Assembly: GCA_007922195.1 (NCBI GenBank)
Contig: ML681992.1
Coordinates: forward strand, 37,943,886-38,007,885
DNA from: Podocnemis expansa
Taxonomy: Eukaryota > Chordata > Testudines > Podocnemididae
Direction of reading: 5' to 3'
DNA: 64,000 nucleotides
Part shown: piece by piece, positions 33,685-44,880 of the stretch
How positions within the stretch are numbered: the first letter of the stretch is position 1
Layout of the letters: each line of letters starts with the position of its first letter
Program-made: the position numbers and the translations under genes
The notes under the pieces: generated by a model
Told to the model about the DNA's origin: nothing
What the model saw: only the letters and a program-made list of their open reading frames with translations
The model's database searches: none

Positions 33685-34664
33685 GGCTATGTCCACACAT
33701 AGGGCCTTGTTTCAAAATAAGTTATTTCGAAACAAGTCATTTCAAAATAAAGCCCTTATTTCAAAACAACTTAATTCGAAATAACTAAAATCCAATTCGA
33801 AACAAGGGAAAATTCCCAATCGAAATAGCATGTCCAAACAGAGGACTTGCTATTTCGATTGAGGAGAGGGGCATGATGGGTGGTGTGGCAACATGGCCCC
33901 CCCAGCGGGGCCATGTTGACAACCAATCCCCTACCACTGGTTCTCCAGAGCCAGTGGCAGAGGAAAAAACACGGGGGGGGGGGGCAGGGGGGAAGCCCCT
34001 CTTCCCCCGGCTTCCCCCGCTGCCCCTCTGCCCCACCACGCTAAGTGGGGGCATGGGTCACCTAGCCCCCTGGTACCCCCTTTCCCCACCCCAGCCTCAA
34101 GTCAGGAGTAGGGGGCTAGGAGCCCCATGGGGCTGGGAACTGCTTGCGGCAGACTGCAAGCAGCTCCCAGCCTAGTCAATTTCACAGTGAAATTGACCAG
34201 GCTGGGAGCAGCTTGCAGTCTGCGGGCAAGCAGCTCCCAGCCTAGCCCCCTGCTCCTGCCTTGAGACTGGGGTGGGGAAAGGGGGTAGCAGGGGGCTAGG
34301 CGACCCATGCCCCCAGGGCGGGGAGCCTGCTCTGCCCCTGCCAGGGCTGGGTCTCTGCCCCCCCAGCTGGGGCAGGGGCTGCCGCAGCCCCACCTTCCCC
34401 TGCCCACCTGCCTCCAGGGCTGGGGCAGGAGAAGGGGCTCTGCCCCCCCACCTGGCCTCACTGCTTGCTGCCCAGGCGGGGCGGGGGGGCAGTGGCAGCC
34501 CGCTTTGCCCCCCGCTTGGGCTTGGGGAGAGCTGCCGGCCCCGCGCTAGCCCGGGCTGGGGGGGGGCTCCCTCATTTCAAAACAAGAAAACGTGTGGACA
34601 TATGGGCTTTTATTTCAAAACAACCAGTGTTATTTTGAGATAAAAGCCTCATGTGGCCATACCC
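33685..34664. mobile_element. Harbinger-type fold-back MITE, 980 bp
   Basis: The left end is GGCTATGTCCACACAT and the right end is ATGTGGCCATACCC, with target duplication TAA (33682-33684 and 34665-34667). The outer arms have TTTCGAAATAA palindromes, and the GC-rich core contains a second, longer inverted repeat (listed separately). There is no transposase; the Pro/Gly-rich ORFs in the core are compositional. Confidence 0.9.
34042..34330. repeat. ~140-bp-arm inverted repeat in the MITE core
   Basis: The palindrome is centred at 34186 (TCAATTTCAC-A-GTGAAATTGA). It extends outward through 'cagctcccagcct', 'gcagactgcaag', 'agggggctagg' and 'ccctttccccacccca' to 'gggggcatgggtc' on the left and its complement on the right. 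There is one ~10-nt indel and a few mismatches. A transcript of either strand would form a very stable hairpin. Confidence 0.88.
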
Positions 34665-34843
34665 TAACAGATTTATTCATTGCATGAGCTTTCATGGGAG
34701 AAAATCCCACTTTGTCACTCCTTGCTTATTTTGCTTTACTAGACTAACAAGGCTGCCTCCTTTGGAACTTGGCATTAAACTCTATGCATAACATGTATTT
34801 TAGTAACAGTTCAGAAGACAAACAAGGAGTCCTGTGACACTTA

Positions 34844-35727
34844 GGCTGTGTTCACACGGCACTTTTGTTTCGAAACAACCTCGTTGTTTCGAAACAAAAA
34901 AAACCATGTTCACACGACGCACAGTTGTTTCAAAACAAGTTAAACCCCATTTGGGGATGAAACAACCTTGTTTCGAAACGCTTGTTTCGAAACAACGCAT
35001 GTGAACATGTTGTTTCGGAACAATAGGTTCCGAAACAACATTTAAAGGGCTGCNNNNNNNNNNNNNNNNNNNNNNNNNNNNNNNNNNNNNNNNNNNNNNN
35101 NNNNNNNNNNNNNNNNNNNNNNNNNNNNNNNNNNNNNNNNNNNNNNNNNNNNNNNNNNNNNNNNNNNNNNNNNNNNNNNNNNNNNNNNNNNNNNNNNNNN
35201 NNNNNNNNNNNNNNNNNNNNNNNNNNNNNNNNNNNNNNNNNNNNNNNNNNNNNNNNNNNNNNNNNNNNNNNNNNNNNNNNNNNNNNNNNNNNNNNNNNNN
35301 NNNNNNNNNNNNNNNNNNNNNNNNNNNNNNNNNNNNNNNNNNNNNNNNNNNNNNNNNNNNNNNNNNNNNNNNNNNNNNNNNNNNNNNNNNNNNNNNNNNN
35401 NNNNNNNNNNNNNNNNNNNNNNNNNNNNNNNNNNNNNNNNNNNNNNNNNNNNNGGGGGCTGAGCCACCCCGCAGCGGCTCACCCCCTGCTGGTGCCTGCA
35501 GCCCCCTTTCTGGGGCTGCAGGGTGAGCCAGCAGCGGCTCACCCCCAGGGGTAACGAAATAGCATGTTCACACAGTGAACTTGCTATTTCGTTTCCCGCT
35601 TTTTTTCTTATTTCGAATTAACATTTTGTTAAGTCGAAATAAGATATTTCGAAATAAGGTGTTGTTTCGAAACAAGTTGTTTCGACACAACTTGTTTCGA
35701 AATAACCCTGTGCGTGTGAACACAGCC
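34844..35727. mobile_element. Harbinger-type MITE with GC-rich core and assembly gap
   Basis: The left end is GGCTGTGTTCACACGG and the right end is TGCGTGTGAACACAGCC, with target duplication TTA (34841-34843 and 35728-35730). The arms are TTGTTTCGAAACAA-type palindromes. The core after the gap ('gctgagccaccccgcagcgg') is shared with the MITE at 58565-59314, so the two belong to one subfamily. Confidence 0.9.
35054..35453. other. Assembly gap (400 N)
   Basis: Exactly 400 unresolved bases lie in the GC-rich, palindromic core of a MITE. The round length suggests an estimated rather than measured gap. Confidence 0.99.
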
Positions 35728-36129
35728 TTAAAGACTAACAAATTCATTTATTGCATGAGCTTTCCTGGGAGAAAATCCCACTTCATCAGATGCTTTGAAG
35801 ATGGAGGAACTTACAGAATGAGAGGAAATAAATGCAGGGAAATGTAAGTCATGGGAACAGGTCACACTGCAACAGCGAATCAAAACAGTTGTAAAGATTC
35901 AAATGCTGGAGAACAGCATACAGAGGAAGATGATTGCCTGTTGTAATGAGAGAAAAATTCAATGTCCCTGTTAAGTCCTTCTTTGCAAATTCAATTGCAT
36001 TGCTTCAGAACTGTCTTTTAGACTTTTTTATTCTGTGTTTGGGGGGAAAAAAGCTGATACAGTTTTGTCTTATAATGATAACATTCTTTCCATTCACCTG
36101 CTATCTCTGGAGGATGTTAAACAGATTCT

Positions 36130-37525
36130 GCTATAATTAGACATTTTTAAGAGGAGGGCTAAATAACTTTCACCTCAGCACTGGCTGAGGAGCTTGCTGG
36201 ACCATTACTCTTGGTTTTCAGTAAGTCTTGGAGCTGAGGGAGCTCCAGAAGACTGGAAGAAAACTAAAGCTGAGCCCATTTTTAAAAAGGGTAAATGGGA
36301 TAAACTGGTAATCACAGACCTGTCAGACTGACATTGATCAGAGTCAAGATAATGGAGAAGTTAATATGGGATTCAATAAAGAATTAAAGGATGCTAAAAT
36401 AATTGATACAAATTACCTTATGGTTTATGGAAAATAGGCCCAGTCAAATAAATTTATTTTTTTTAATGAATTTACAAGTTTGGTTGACAAAGGTAATAGT
36501 GTTGATGTAACGTACTTATAATTCTATAAGGTGTTTGATTTGATACCTCACAAGATTTTCATTAAAAAACTAGACTGATAGAAAACTAAAATAGTTCACA
36601 TTAAATAAATTAAAAACTGGCTAACTGATAGGTCTCAAAATGGAACTGTAAGCTGGTAATCATCACTAAGTGGGTATAGTTCCCTGGATTGGTTGTTGGC
36701 TTTACGTTATTTAATACCTACTTGTATCAATGACCTGGAAGAAAACATAAAATCATCACTTACAGAGGTCTCAGATGACATAAAAATTAGAGGGGGGGGA
36801 TGATAAATAATGAAAAGGACAGGGCATTAATACAGAGTGACCTAGATCACTTGGTAAACTTGGCCCAAAGAAACAATATGCATTGTAATGCATCTAGGAA
36901 CAAAGGATAAAAGCTATATTTACAAGATAGGGGCCTTGTATAAATGAGATTCTTGAGAGAGAGTAGAGAGGTTCTTCTCTTTTTGTATTTTTACAGCCAC
37001 TGCTGGAATACCATGTATAGTTCCAGTGCCCACAATTCAAGGAGATTGTTGATAAACTGGAAAGGGTTCAGCGAAGAACCATGAGAATGATTAAAGGAGT
37101 AGAAAACATGCCTTATAATGATAGAATCAAAGAGTTCCTTTTAGCTTAACATAAAGAAGGTTATGAGGTGACTTCATGACAATCTGTAAATATCTACACA
37201 GAAAAACCTATTGAAAAATGGACTTGTCAACCTAGCAGAGAAAAATATAAAAAAAAATTCATTAGCTTAAAGTTGAAGCAAGATTAATTCAGACAGGAAA
37301 TAAAGTATAAATTTCTGCAAGTAAACGTAATTAACCAATGGAAAAATTACAAAGGGTCATGGTGGATTCTTCATCGCTGACATTTTTGAAATCATGAGCT
37401 AAGGTTTTTCTAAAGATATACTACCCAAATTATTTTGTGTAAGATTTTTGGGGAAGTGTTAGACAGGAAGTCATACTGGATGATCACAATGGCCCTTCTG
37501 TCCTTGGAATATATGAAATAAACTA
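36130..37525 (+). mobile_element. Old CR1/L3-type LINE fragment
   Basis: Degenerate plus-strand similarity to CR1-group ORF2 begins near 'gaagactggaagaaaactaaag' (ProGluAspTrpLys-like) and 'cccatttttaaaaagggtaa' (IFKKG-like). It continues through 'tgttgataaactggaaaggg' (LEKVQ-like). It ends with the CR1-type 3' signature 'gatgatcacaatggcccttc...' at about 37480-37515. It has many stops and indels, so this is an ancient copy. Confidence 0.7.
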
Positions 37526-37529
37526 CTAA

Positions 37530-38285
37530 CTACAAAAGAGGAAACTTTTTTCAGGGGCAAGCTATTCTGTAATTGTCCATTATAGAACACTTTGCACCTT
37601 CCCCTGAAGATGCTTGTCCCAGAGACGGCTTGTGAGCTGAAAGCACCATTCTCCCTACCCATTCTTTCTATTCCTATGCTCCTTGCTGGGGTAAAACCCT
37701 GTGCTCATTCTCCAGAACTCTACAGGAGTTTTGCCACTGACTCAAATGGGAGCAAAATTATATGACAGGCCTCTGGATTTACCAAGAAACGAACAGCTCC
37801 CCTAGGAAATCCATCTCAAGTGTAACATTAATCCCAGGGTATTAATGCTGGAACAATTTGGTTAGTTTTGGGTGAATACTCATGCAATACACACATGATT
37901 AATAAAGTTCATAGTTCTGTATCTTATTGTTGCATTGCAACATTTAATGTAAGGAGAACCCAGTAGTCTAGGATGCATTACATGTCCCCATAGATCTGCA
38001 TACAACACTCCCCTCTAAATATAAATTCTTTCTGTTCTAGAGCTGTTTTTACAGTTTACCAGAGAAATTAAGATACTCTATTGTTTAAATAAATAAACAA
38101 AGCTGCCAGATTTCTCTGAAAATAAGTCTGAAATGTCCTCTACTAGACACAGGAATAAGTGAAAAAAAAAATCAAAAGTGAGCAAAGAGACTGTTAAAGA
38201 GTCAAGATGAGATGGCTACAGCCTATATAGCACCAGCAGTGGTCACAAGAATCTTATGTTACCAAGAAACTGAGAAAAGGAAACT
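37530..38285. other. No supported gene
   Basis: 37700-37770 has a decayed 'gactcaaatgggagc' motif of an old amniote repeat. The rest is unclassified. Confidence 0.35.
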
Positions 38286-38289
38286 GCAG

Positions 38290-38480
38290 GCTGAATATCA
38301 GACTAACCAGTCAGGCTGATCTTCACTGCAGTGAGGTCTATTAGACTGTGAAATAGGCTCTCAAGAGAAGTGATGGCAGCTCCATCACTTGGGTAATATA
38401 ATTGCTGTATTTTGTGCCTTTGGCAAAGCCTGAAAGCCCTCCTCTGAACTGAATCCAAACCAGAATACTCCTTTCTAATG
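38290..38480 (-). repeat. Possible CR1/L3 3' fragment
   Basis: On the minus strand, 'agtgatggagctgccatcac' followed by a stretch ending near 'agatcagcc' resembles the 3' region of old CR1/L3 elements. It is short and divergent. Confidence 0.35.
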
Positions 38481-38785
38481 AAAGCAGAATACTTAATAAA
38501 GCTACTTGAATATTTATTTATTCTGTGCAGCTTTAATGCTTCTGTGATCCATGAACAGTCCACATGTTTATAAGCCAAAGTGCACTGTTAAGTTTTGAAC
38601 TACAGCAATTCCCTATGGCTCCGGTAGCTCTGACTTCTTTATCTTGAAACTAGTCTCTGTCTTTCTCTCATTCAGTTTTCTTACTTAGGTGCTTGAATTT
38701 TGAATTAACCATTTCTGTTCTTCTTACCATTAGACACAATACCTCTGCCAGTGAACATGACAATCTGTGTTGGTCCCACCACTTA

Positions 38786-40135
38786 GAATCATAGAACTGG
38801 AAGGGACCATGAGAGGTCATCGACTCCAGTCACCTGCACTCATGGCAGGACCAAGTACCATATACACCATCCCCAACACGTGTTTGTCTAATCTGCTCTT
38901 AAACATGTCCAGTGATGGAGATTCCACAGCTTTCCTAACCAACTTATTCCAGTGGTTAATCACCCTAACAGTTAGGACAAGACACACAGAAAGGGAGGTT
39001 CAGGTTGAACATGAAGAAAAAATTCAGTAGTTAAAGAGAATATTTTTTCTCCCACCTCCACATTTTAGGTACTTGAAGACTATCATGTCCTTTCTCAGTC
39101 TCCTCTTTTACAGACTAAACCTTCCCTTAAGAATTCTAGGCCTTGAATAATTTTTTGTTGTGCTTCCCTTGTTTCTCCAATTTCTCCACATCTTCCTTGA
39201 AAAGTGGTGCCCAGGACTGGACACAATACTCCAACTGAGGCCTAATCAGTGCAGAGTAGAGTGGAAGAATTACTTCTCATGTTTAACTTACAACGTTCCT
39301 GTTAATACATCCCAGAATGATGTTTACTTTTTTGCAACAGTGTTACCCTGTTGACTCATATTTAGCTTGTGGTCAGCTACAACGCCCTTTCTGCAGTACT
39401 CCTTCCTAGGCAGTCATTGCCCATTTTGTATGTGTGCAACTGATTGGCTATGTCCACATGTACATGCTTATTTCGAAAAAAGCTAATTTGAAATAAAATT
39501 TTTATTTCAAATTAACTTAAATTGAAATAAGCAAAAACCTCAAATCAAAATAGCAAGTCCGGACACAGGACTTGCTATTTTGAATCAGGAGGGGGCACTA
39601 TGGGAGGTGTGGCAACATGGCCCACTCCCTGGCCCATGCCCCCACCCAATATATAGAAAAAGTAAGGCACCGTGCAAAGGAGAAGGGCAAAAGTGTTATT
39701 TCGAAATAACGGTTATTTTGAAATAACATGTCCGAATGGTGTTATTTTGAAACAACCATTTCAAAATAATGGCTATTTCGATTTCAGCCTAGGTTTTACT
39801 ATTTCAAAATAAGGTTCATTATTTCGAAATGATGGGGGTCGTCATCTCTAAATAATGAAACGACGTTCGGACATGACAACTTTTAAATCGAAACAACGAC
39901 TGTTGTTTGATTTAAAAGCTATGTGTGGACATAGCCATTGTTCTTTTCTAAATGGAATACTTTGCATTTGTCTTTACTGAATTTCATCCTACTTATCTCA
40001 GACTATTTCACCAGTTTGTCCAAATCATTTTGAACTGTGATCCTATTATCCAAAGCACTTGCAACTCTTCTAGGCTTGGTATCATCAACAAACTTTATAA
40101 GTATACTCTCTATGCCATTATCTAAATTCTAAACT
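38786..40135 (-). mobile_element. CR1 LINE, 3' part, split by a MITE
   Basis: The CR1 3' end is at 'agaatcatagaactggaagg' (38786). The minus-strand RT C-terminal region follows through 'agtggttaatcaccctaaca', 'cttccttgaaaagtggtgcc', 'caggactggacacaatactc' and, after the insertion at 39446-39936, 'accagtttgtccaaatcatt' and 'ttggtatcatcaacaaactt'. It is heavily mutated and has no usable ORF. Confidence 0.85.
39446..39936. mobile_element. Harbinger-type MITE inserted in CR1
   Basis: The left end is GGCTATGTCCACATGTAC and the right end is ATGTGTGGACATAGCC, with target duplication ATT (39443-39445 and 39937-39939). Its interior is very similar in order to the MITE at 55103-55618, including 'tatttcgaaataac' arms and 'ggcaacatgg'. 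Both sit inside CR1 copies. Confidence 0.92.
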
Positions 40136-40344
40136 TCCTACTTGCAAAATCTAAGGGTGGAAAAACCTGATAATATATGTGATGAATAGCATGAATAATG
40201 TCATTTTCTGTTAGCTGAAAATTATGGACAGTACTTGGTATCTAGCATTTCATGAATGACTACAGGAAAATGAAGTGAAACTGGCTCAAGTGTGATTTCT
40301 GTCTTCTTCTAGCCAATCTTTGGCTGGATTATTAAGAATGATGT

Positions 40345-40560
40345 CACCTAGCTCTTACATTGTACTTTTTTAGCCACAGATCTTAAAGTTCTTTACAAAG
40401 AAGGGTAAATAACACCACTCCCAGTTTACAGATGGAGAAACTTAGGTAGATAGAGATTAAATGAATTGCCAGAGGTTACCCTTTGGCAGAACTGAGACCA
40501 GCACTCAGGTCTCCCAAGGCTCAGGTCTATGCCCCAACCACTGGACTTCACTTCTGCCCA
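40345..40560 (+). repeat. MIR/CORE-SINE-like remnant
   Basis: 'tttacagatggagaaactta', 'gccagaggttaccctttggcagaactgagaccagc' and 'caggtctcccaaggctcagg' follow the usual order of an old MIR-like SINE. About 215 bp. Confidence 0.5.
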
Positions 40561-42265
40561 AAAAATAGATTCTCAAACATGCAACCTATGTACCAAGGCC
40601 ACAGGGCAGATGTTTGGATATTGGCTAGCAGCTCATGATTGGTGCTGCCTAATCTAATCTAAAACTTTATGAAGGGAAGGGTTTTAAATACATTTTAAAT
40701 AGAATAAGCTATAGTCTTACAGACAAAAATGAACTTTTCAAAAGCCTCCCTTAACAAATTAGAGTATATAAGTTTTTAGTTGTGCTTTTCTGCAGAAAGG
40801 AGAGGATGAACAGAGATCAAGGGAGATCCTCTAACTCACACTGTCCATGTGGTGGATGGCCCCAAGCCATAATTCTATAAAGATCCTTGTATCTGGTGAT
40901 ATAGAGGCTCTTTGACCTCAGTAGGTAAATATTCATGGGGGGTGTGTAACTCATGTCAGTGGAAAAAAATCCCAGACTTCCATGATACAGGATCAAGCTC
41001 CAGGTCCACATCTTCAAAAGTATTTAGGCACTAGGCCTACCTAATTAAATTTTATTCAGTAGTTCCAATTCATTATTGAAGGATGAGGGGGATAATAACT
41101 TTCTCCATTTTTCAAGTTTGGACTCCTGACCCACTCACCTCCCCCTAGTTCAATTCAGACCAATACATAAAGGGCAGTGGATGATTGTACAATATCCTAA
41201 TAAAAAACTTTGAGGACAAGATCAGAGCTCTGCACAACTGAAGTCTAGTTTCATTCTGGGAAAACAGGAAAACTTTTCTTTCTTTTTAACCTGCTTTTTG
41301 GAGAAAACCAGTCATCTCCTGTCTCCAGCAGCCATCAGAGGGTAAGATTTTTCTCTTACATAACCTGGGATAAATCAATAGTAAGTCCACTTCAATCAAA
41401 GACATCACCCCAAATTAAAATCAGCATATGTGTAAAATCAGACCCATTGGACAATAGGGCAAATTTCATAGGATGGCATGATGGTGTTTCATTTTGATTT
41501 CAGTAGTCAGAGGAACACAGCACATTTTTAATGTCACGATTGTAGGAGCCAGCCTTACTTAAAGTTCCTTCACTTCCTGTCCCTTTTGTGTTTCTTTGCC
41601 TTGGTACAAAGATTTGAAACAAAAATGATAAATCTTATGCTTGGTCAAAACTAGAGTGGTGCAAGAAAATCAATCTATGCAGAACAGTCAGGGTTTGACT
41701 CCCAAGCTGTGTTACTTTATGTCAATATACCTGTATAGGTAACACAATCCATAGCTCTCTAGGCTCCTACAATCTGGTTCTTATTTAGCTAATTCAGAAG
41801 TTCAATACACTATTTTGACAAAGAAAAATTGCATGGTGTAATATTTTGTCAGTTGTACTTACAATGTACTATTGATTTGAAGCAATGTAATCTATATATA
41901 CAGGCTTTTACTTTACATAGTTTTATTTATTGCTACCATACTTGGAGTTGAGCCAAATCCACAGTACTTTCATTGTGTGTTTTATATCCTTAATATTTCA
42001 TGGTTCCATTACACATGTAACTTTTTCTGTTCCAAAGGCATTATAACAGGTAGTAGGTGCATCCATTGTAGTAAAAACGTAAATATAGTTCGTGCATGGT
42101 TCAGGTGTTCCAGAGTAAACTGCATAAGCAATGCCTTATTAATTACATATGTTATAAATCCCCTAATATAAACCATGTTTCTGTTGGCGGTTAACTCATA
42201 GTCTATGAGGAAGTCAGCACTGAATTTTTTTTGGTTTTTTTTTAAAGCTTTCTTTTTTAATGATT
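40561..42265. other. No recognisable feature
   Basis: AT-rich sequence; only short ORFs without domains. Confidence 0.4.
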
Positions 42266-42269
42266 TTCA

Positions 42270-42480
42270 GCCACACAGAATGCCAAGGAGAAACTGCTTA
42301 AACAGAAAGAATGAAAGGCAAATGTGAGGCATTTGGTGAAAACCAAGAAGGCTAAAAAAAAACAAGCCATGAAGAAAGTGTAGATGATTAGCAAAGATTT
42401 GGGTCCAGCAGCTGCACAGAGAAATGGCCTCTGTCCTCAATTTATGTCTAACCAGGTTGCAAGAACAGCTGGCAAAGATT
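42270..42480 (+). pseudogene. Possible broken exon or processed pseudogene, unknown family
   Basis: After a splice-acceptor-like tract (about 42240-42270, ending TTTTCAG) one frame reads TQNAKEKLLKQKE, stop, KANVRHLVKTKKAKKKQAMKKV, stop, MISKDLGPAAAQRNGLCPQF, then a stop near 42480. The Lys-rich first half looks protein-like, but the frame is broken twice. I do not recognise the family, and chance similarity in A-rich DNA is a real alternative. Confidence 0.2.
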
Positions 42481-42484
42481 AATG

Positions 42485-44690
42485 GGGGCTCTAATAAATC
42501 TGGTGCTTACTGGCTAGAAGAGATCAAGCAATCTGAGACAAGAAAAGGGAGAAAATTATATATGCAATTATACTAGTTCATATCAAGACGGATAAAAGCT
42601 TTATATTTCCCCTCAAGACTGTGGCTGGGTTTTTTTTTTTTTTCTCTCACAACTGGAAATTCTGTTGGGTGGATAACTGTCTTTTCATCTGGTGTTTGTA
42701 CAGTACCTAATACAACAGTACTCATACATGTTACAAAACTACAAGCAAAAAACAAATAAAGAAATAAAAATGTAACATACTTGAGGCCCAAGTCTGACTT
42801 ACCCACTGTCCACTATTCCTTGCCATTTATAGCAAGGGTCCCTACAGGGTGGCCATATGCACCTTTGTTCAGATAAATTACCAAAGTAAATTACCGAAGT
42901 AAATTTGCTAGTCTTTAAGTGCCGCAGGATTCCATGTTTATATTTTGTGTGGTAGCCAGACATAATGCTTTCTTGTCTGATTTATAATGACTAAGCATTT
43001 CTCAAGCATGTTGCAGAAGCTGTACTTCATGTCCCCTCTTGCCCCACCTACACACCTGAGGTCCTTGCTGTTGTATACACAACATGGTATTTTTTGTTGC
43101 TTCTGTGATAAAACACTTTCCACTATAATATCATCTTTCCACTGCTACAGTTCTCTAATCAGCTTTTCATTGATTTTTCTCATTAGCTTTGAATCAGCTA
43201 GTGCTCCAGTTTCTTACAATTTTGTTTTCGTGTTTGCTTTCTCACCAGCATGGCTTATAACTGGGCTAGACTGTGAGTGGCCATAACATGGCTGCCCCAA
43301 GGAGTGAGGGGGTGGTTATAAGGATCACCTTCATATGATCACACCCTCCTATAGAACTGCCTAGTACTCTGCTGCATCTGCAGAGGTGCTCGTGGAGAGA
43401 TGCTCCCTATAGGGCGTTATCAGTAGCGGTGGACAGAGCCATGGCACGACATTCCATAAGCACGGGCCCCACAGCGCAGCCTGGCTGCAGAGAGGTCGGA
43501 ACAAACCACCTTCTGAAATGCTTTGTACTAATTCCCCCCTCACCCATCCTGCTGCACTTCAGCATAACCATGTGTCCTCCTAGGCTGGTGAATTGTGCAT
43601 AGCCCTTTACTAAGGGCAGTAGATAAAATGCATAATCTAATCCTATGTTTAAAAAGCACCATGCACAGTCCTAGATACTAATATTTTCATAATAATAAAT
43701 GCTAATGGTAATACTATCTGTCTGCATGATCCAAGTAATAGCGTATGCAACATTAGCTTGCAAAAGGTAACATTTTTCCCCACATCTGACTCAGAGCAGA
43801 ACGTGCATGTCTCTCTTAAAGACACATTAAAGGAAAGAATTATAGACCCTAAAAAGTGGCACTATCCTTTCTTTTTATTCACAATGTGCAGGGAGTAAGA
43901 TTTAAAAACTACATCAGGCCTACCTTTCTTCTGCTTCAGTCTAGGAGGATGTAGCACTGAACTTTAAACCCTGAAGGAAATAGAAGTAGGAAATATTTAA
44001 CATTTTCAATGATATTAGAGTTCCCCTTTATTGTTCAGTTTCTGTGAGCAAATCCGGTGGAACTTGTTCATCTAACTCCCCAAAACACTTGCTACACAAT
44101 AGAGGTGAATCACAGTTTCCAGCCTTCAAGAGCTGGTGCCTGAACAACCTATTGCATTGATTTTATGCTTCATTCACAAAATAGCCTATTCCCACCCCTC
44201 ACAAGAACATTCAAATAAGGGTTTTACAGATGGAAAGCTTTTCTGATTCCTGTAATTTGTATGAGATGGAATTCAGAAGGATTGTTTTTTCCTGTCTATA
44301 ATTACTTCCTCATCAGTTGGGTTCAGTATACTAGCACAAAACAGCAATCGTATCCTTCAGCATTTTACTTTTGTCTTCCTGTGGGAAAAATGGCTCTGAG
44401 CCCTTTCATATGATTTTACCCATGTCTGGAAGGATTGTGGCTTATTTGACTGCAGCAAAAACACTGTGTATGAATACAGAGACTTATCAAACAGCATTCA
44501 CAAATGAACAGAAACTGCAAGTTCCCCTTCAGACAAAGAACTGCAGTGATTGAAACCAGGAGAAAATAAAAAGAAAACAAGATGCCAAGCACATTAAAGA
44601 CACAACTGAGATCTAAGTATTTAGAGAAAAAAGGTTATTCACAAATTCACTCATGTTGTTTGCAGTATTGGGAATTCAGGCTTTTAGAGT
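42485..44690. other. No supported gene; small Penelope-like tail fragment
   Basis: 42890-42940 ('gtaaatttgctagtctttaagtgccgcagg') is a short forward Penelope-like tail fragment. The rest has no recognisable feature. Confidence 0.4.
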
Positions 44691-44880
44691 ATTAGTTTTA
44701 AACAAAAAAAGCAAGGAGTCTTGTGGCACTTAAAGACTAACAGATTTATTTATCACATGAGCTTTCGTGGGAGAATATCCCACTTCGTCAGATGCTTTGA
44801 AGTGCCACAAGACTCCTTGCTTTTTTTGCTTTACTAGACTAACACAGCTGCCCCTTTGGAACTTAGTTTTAAACAATTAC
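44690..44880. mobile_element. Penelope-like inverted pair with flanking duplication
   Basis: The left arm (44703-44802) is the inverted tail: 'gcaaggagtcttgtggcact', 'cacatgagctttcgtggg', 'tcagatgctttgaag'. It runs straight into the forward tail end (44803-44868): 'tgccacaagactccttgc', 'acacagctgcccctttggaac'. The unit is flanked by TTAGTTTTAAAC on both sides (about 44692-44703 and 44865-44876), a clean ~12-bp target duplication. This shows that the inverted pair inserted as one event. Confidence 0.82.

Larger units (their letters stand above)
33640..34775. mobile_element. Penelope-like inverted pair split by a MITE
   Basis: 33645-33684 ('aaagcaaggagtcttgtggc' up to 'aaagactaa') and 34665-34775 ('taacagatttattcattgca' through 'actagactaacaaggctgcc') are two parts of one tail pair. 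They rejoin exactly when the element 33685-34664 and one TAA are removed. Confidence 0.78.
34815..35935. mobile_element. Penelope-like 3' end split by a second MITE
   Basis: 34818-34843 ('acaaggagtcctgtgacact') and 35728-35935 ('ttaaagactaacaaattcat' through 'cttacagaatgagagg' and 'aacagcgaatcaaaacag') are one tail, interrupted at TTA. The right portion extends into the longer tail seen at 28.2 kb. Confidence 0.75.

Noticed and set aside
33873..34643. Gly/Pro-rich ORFs on both strands
   Set aside because: They are compositional ORFs in the GC-rich hairpin core of a MITE.
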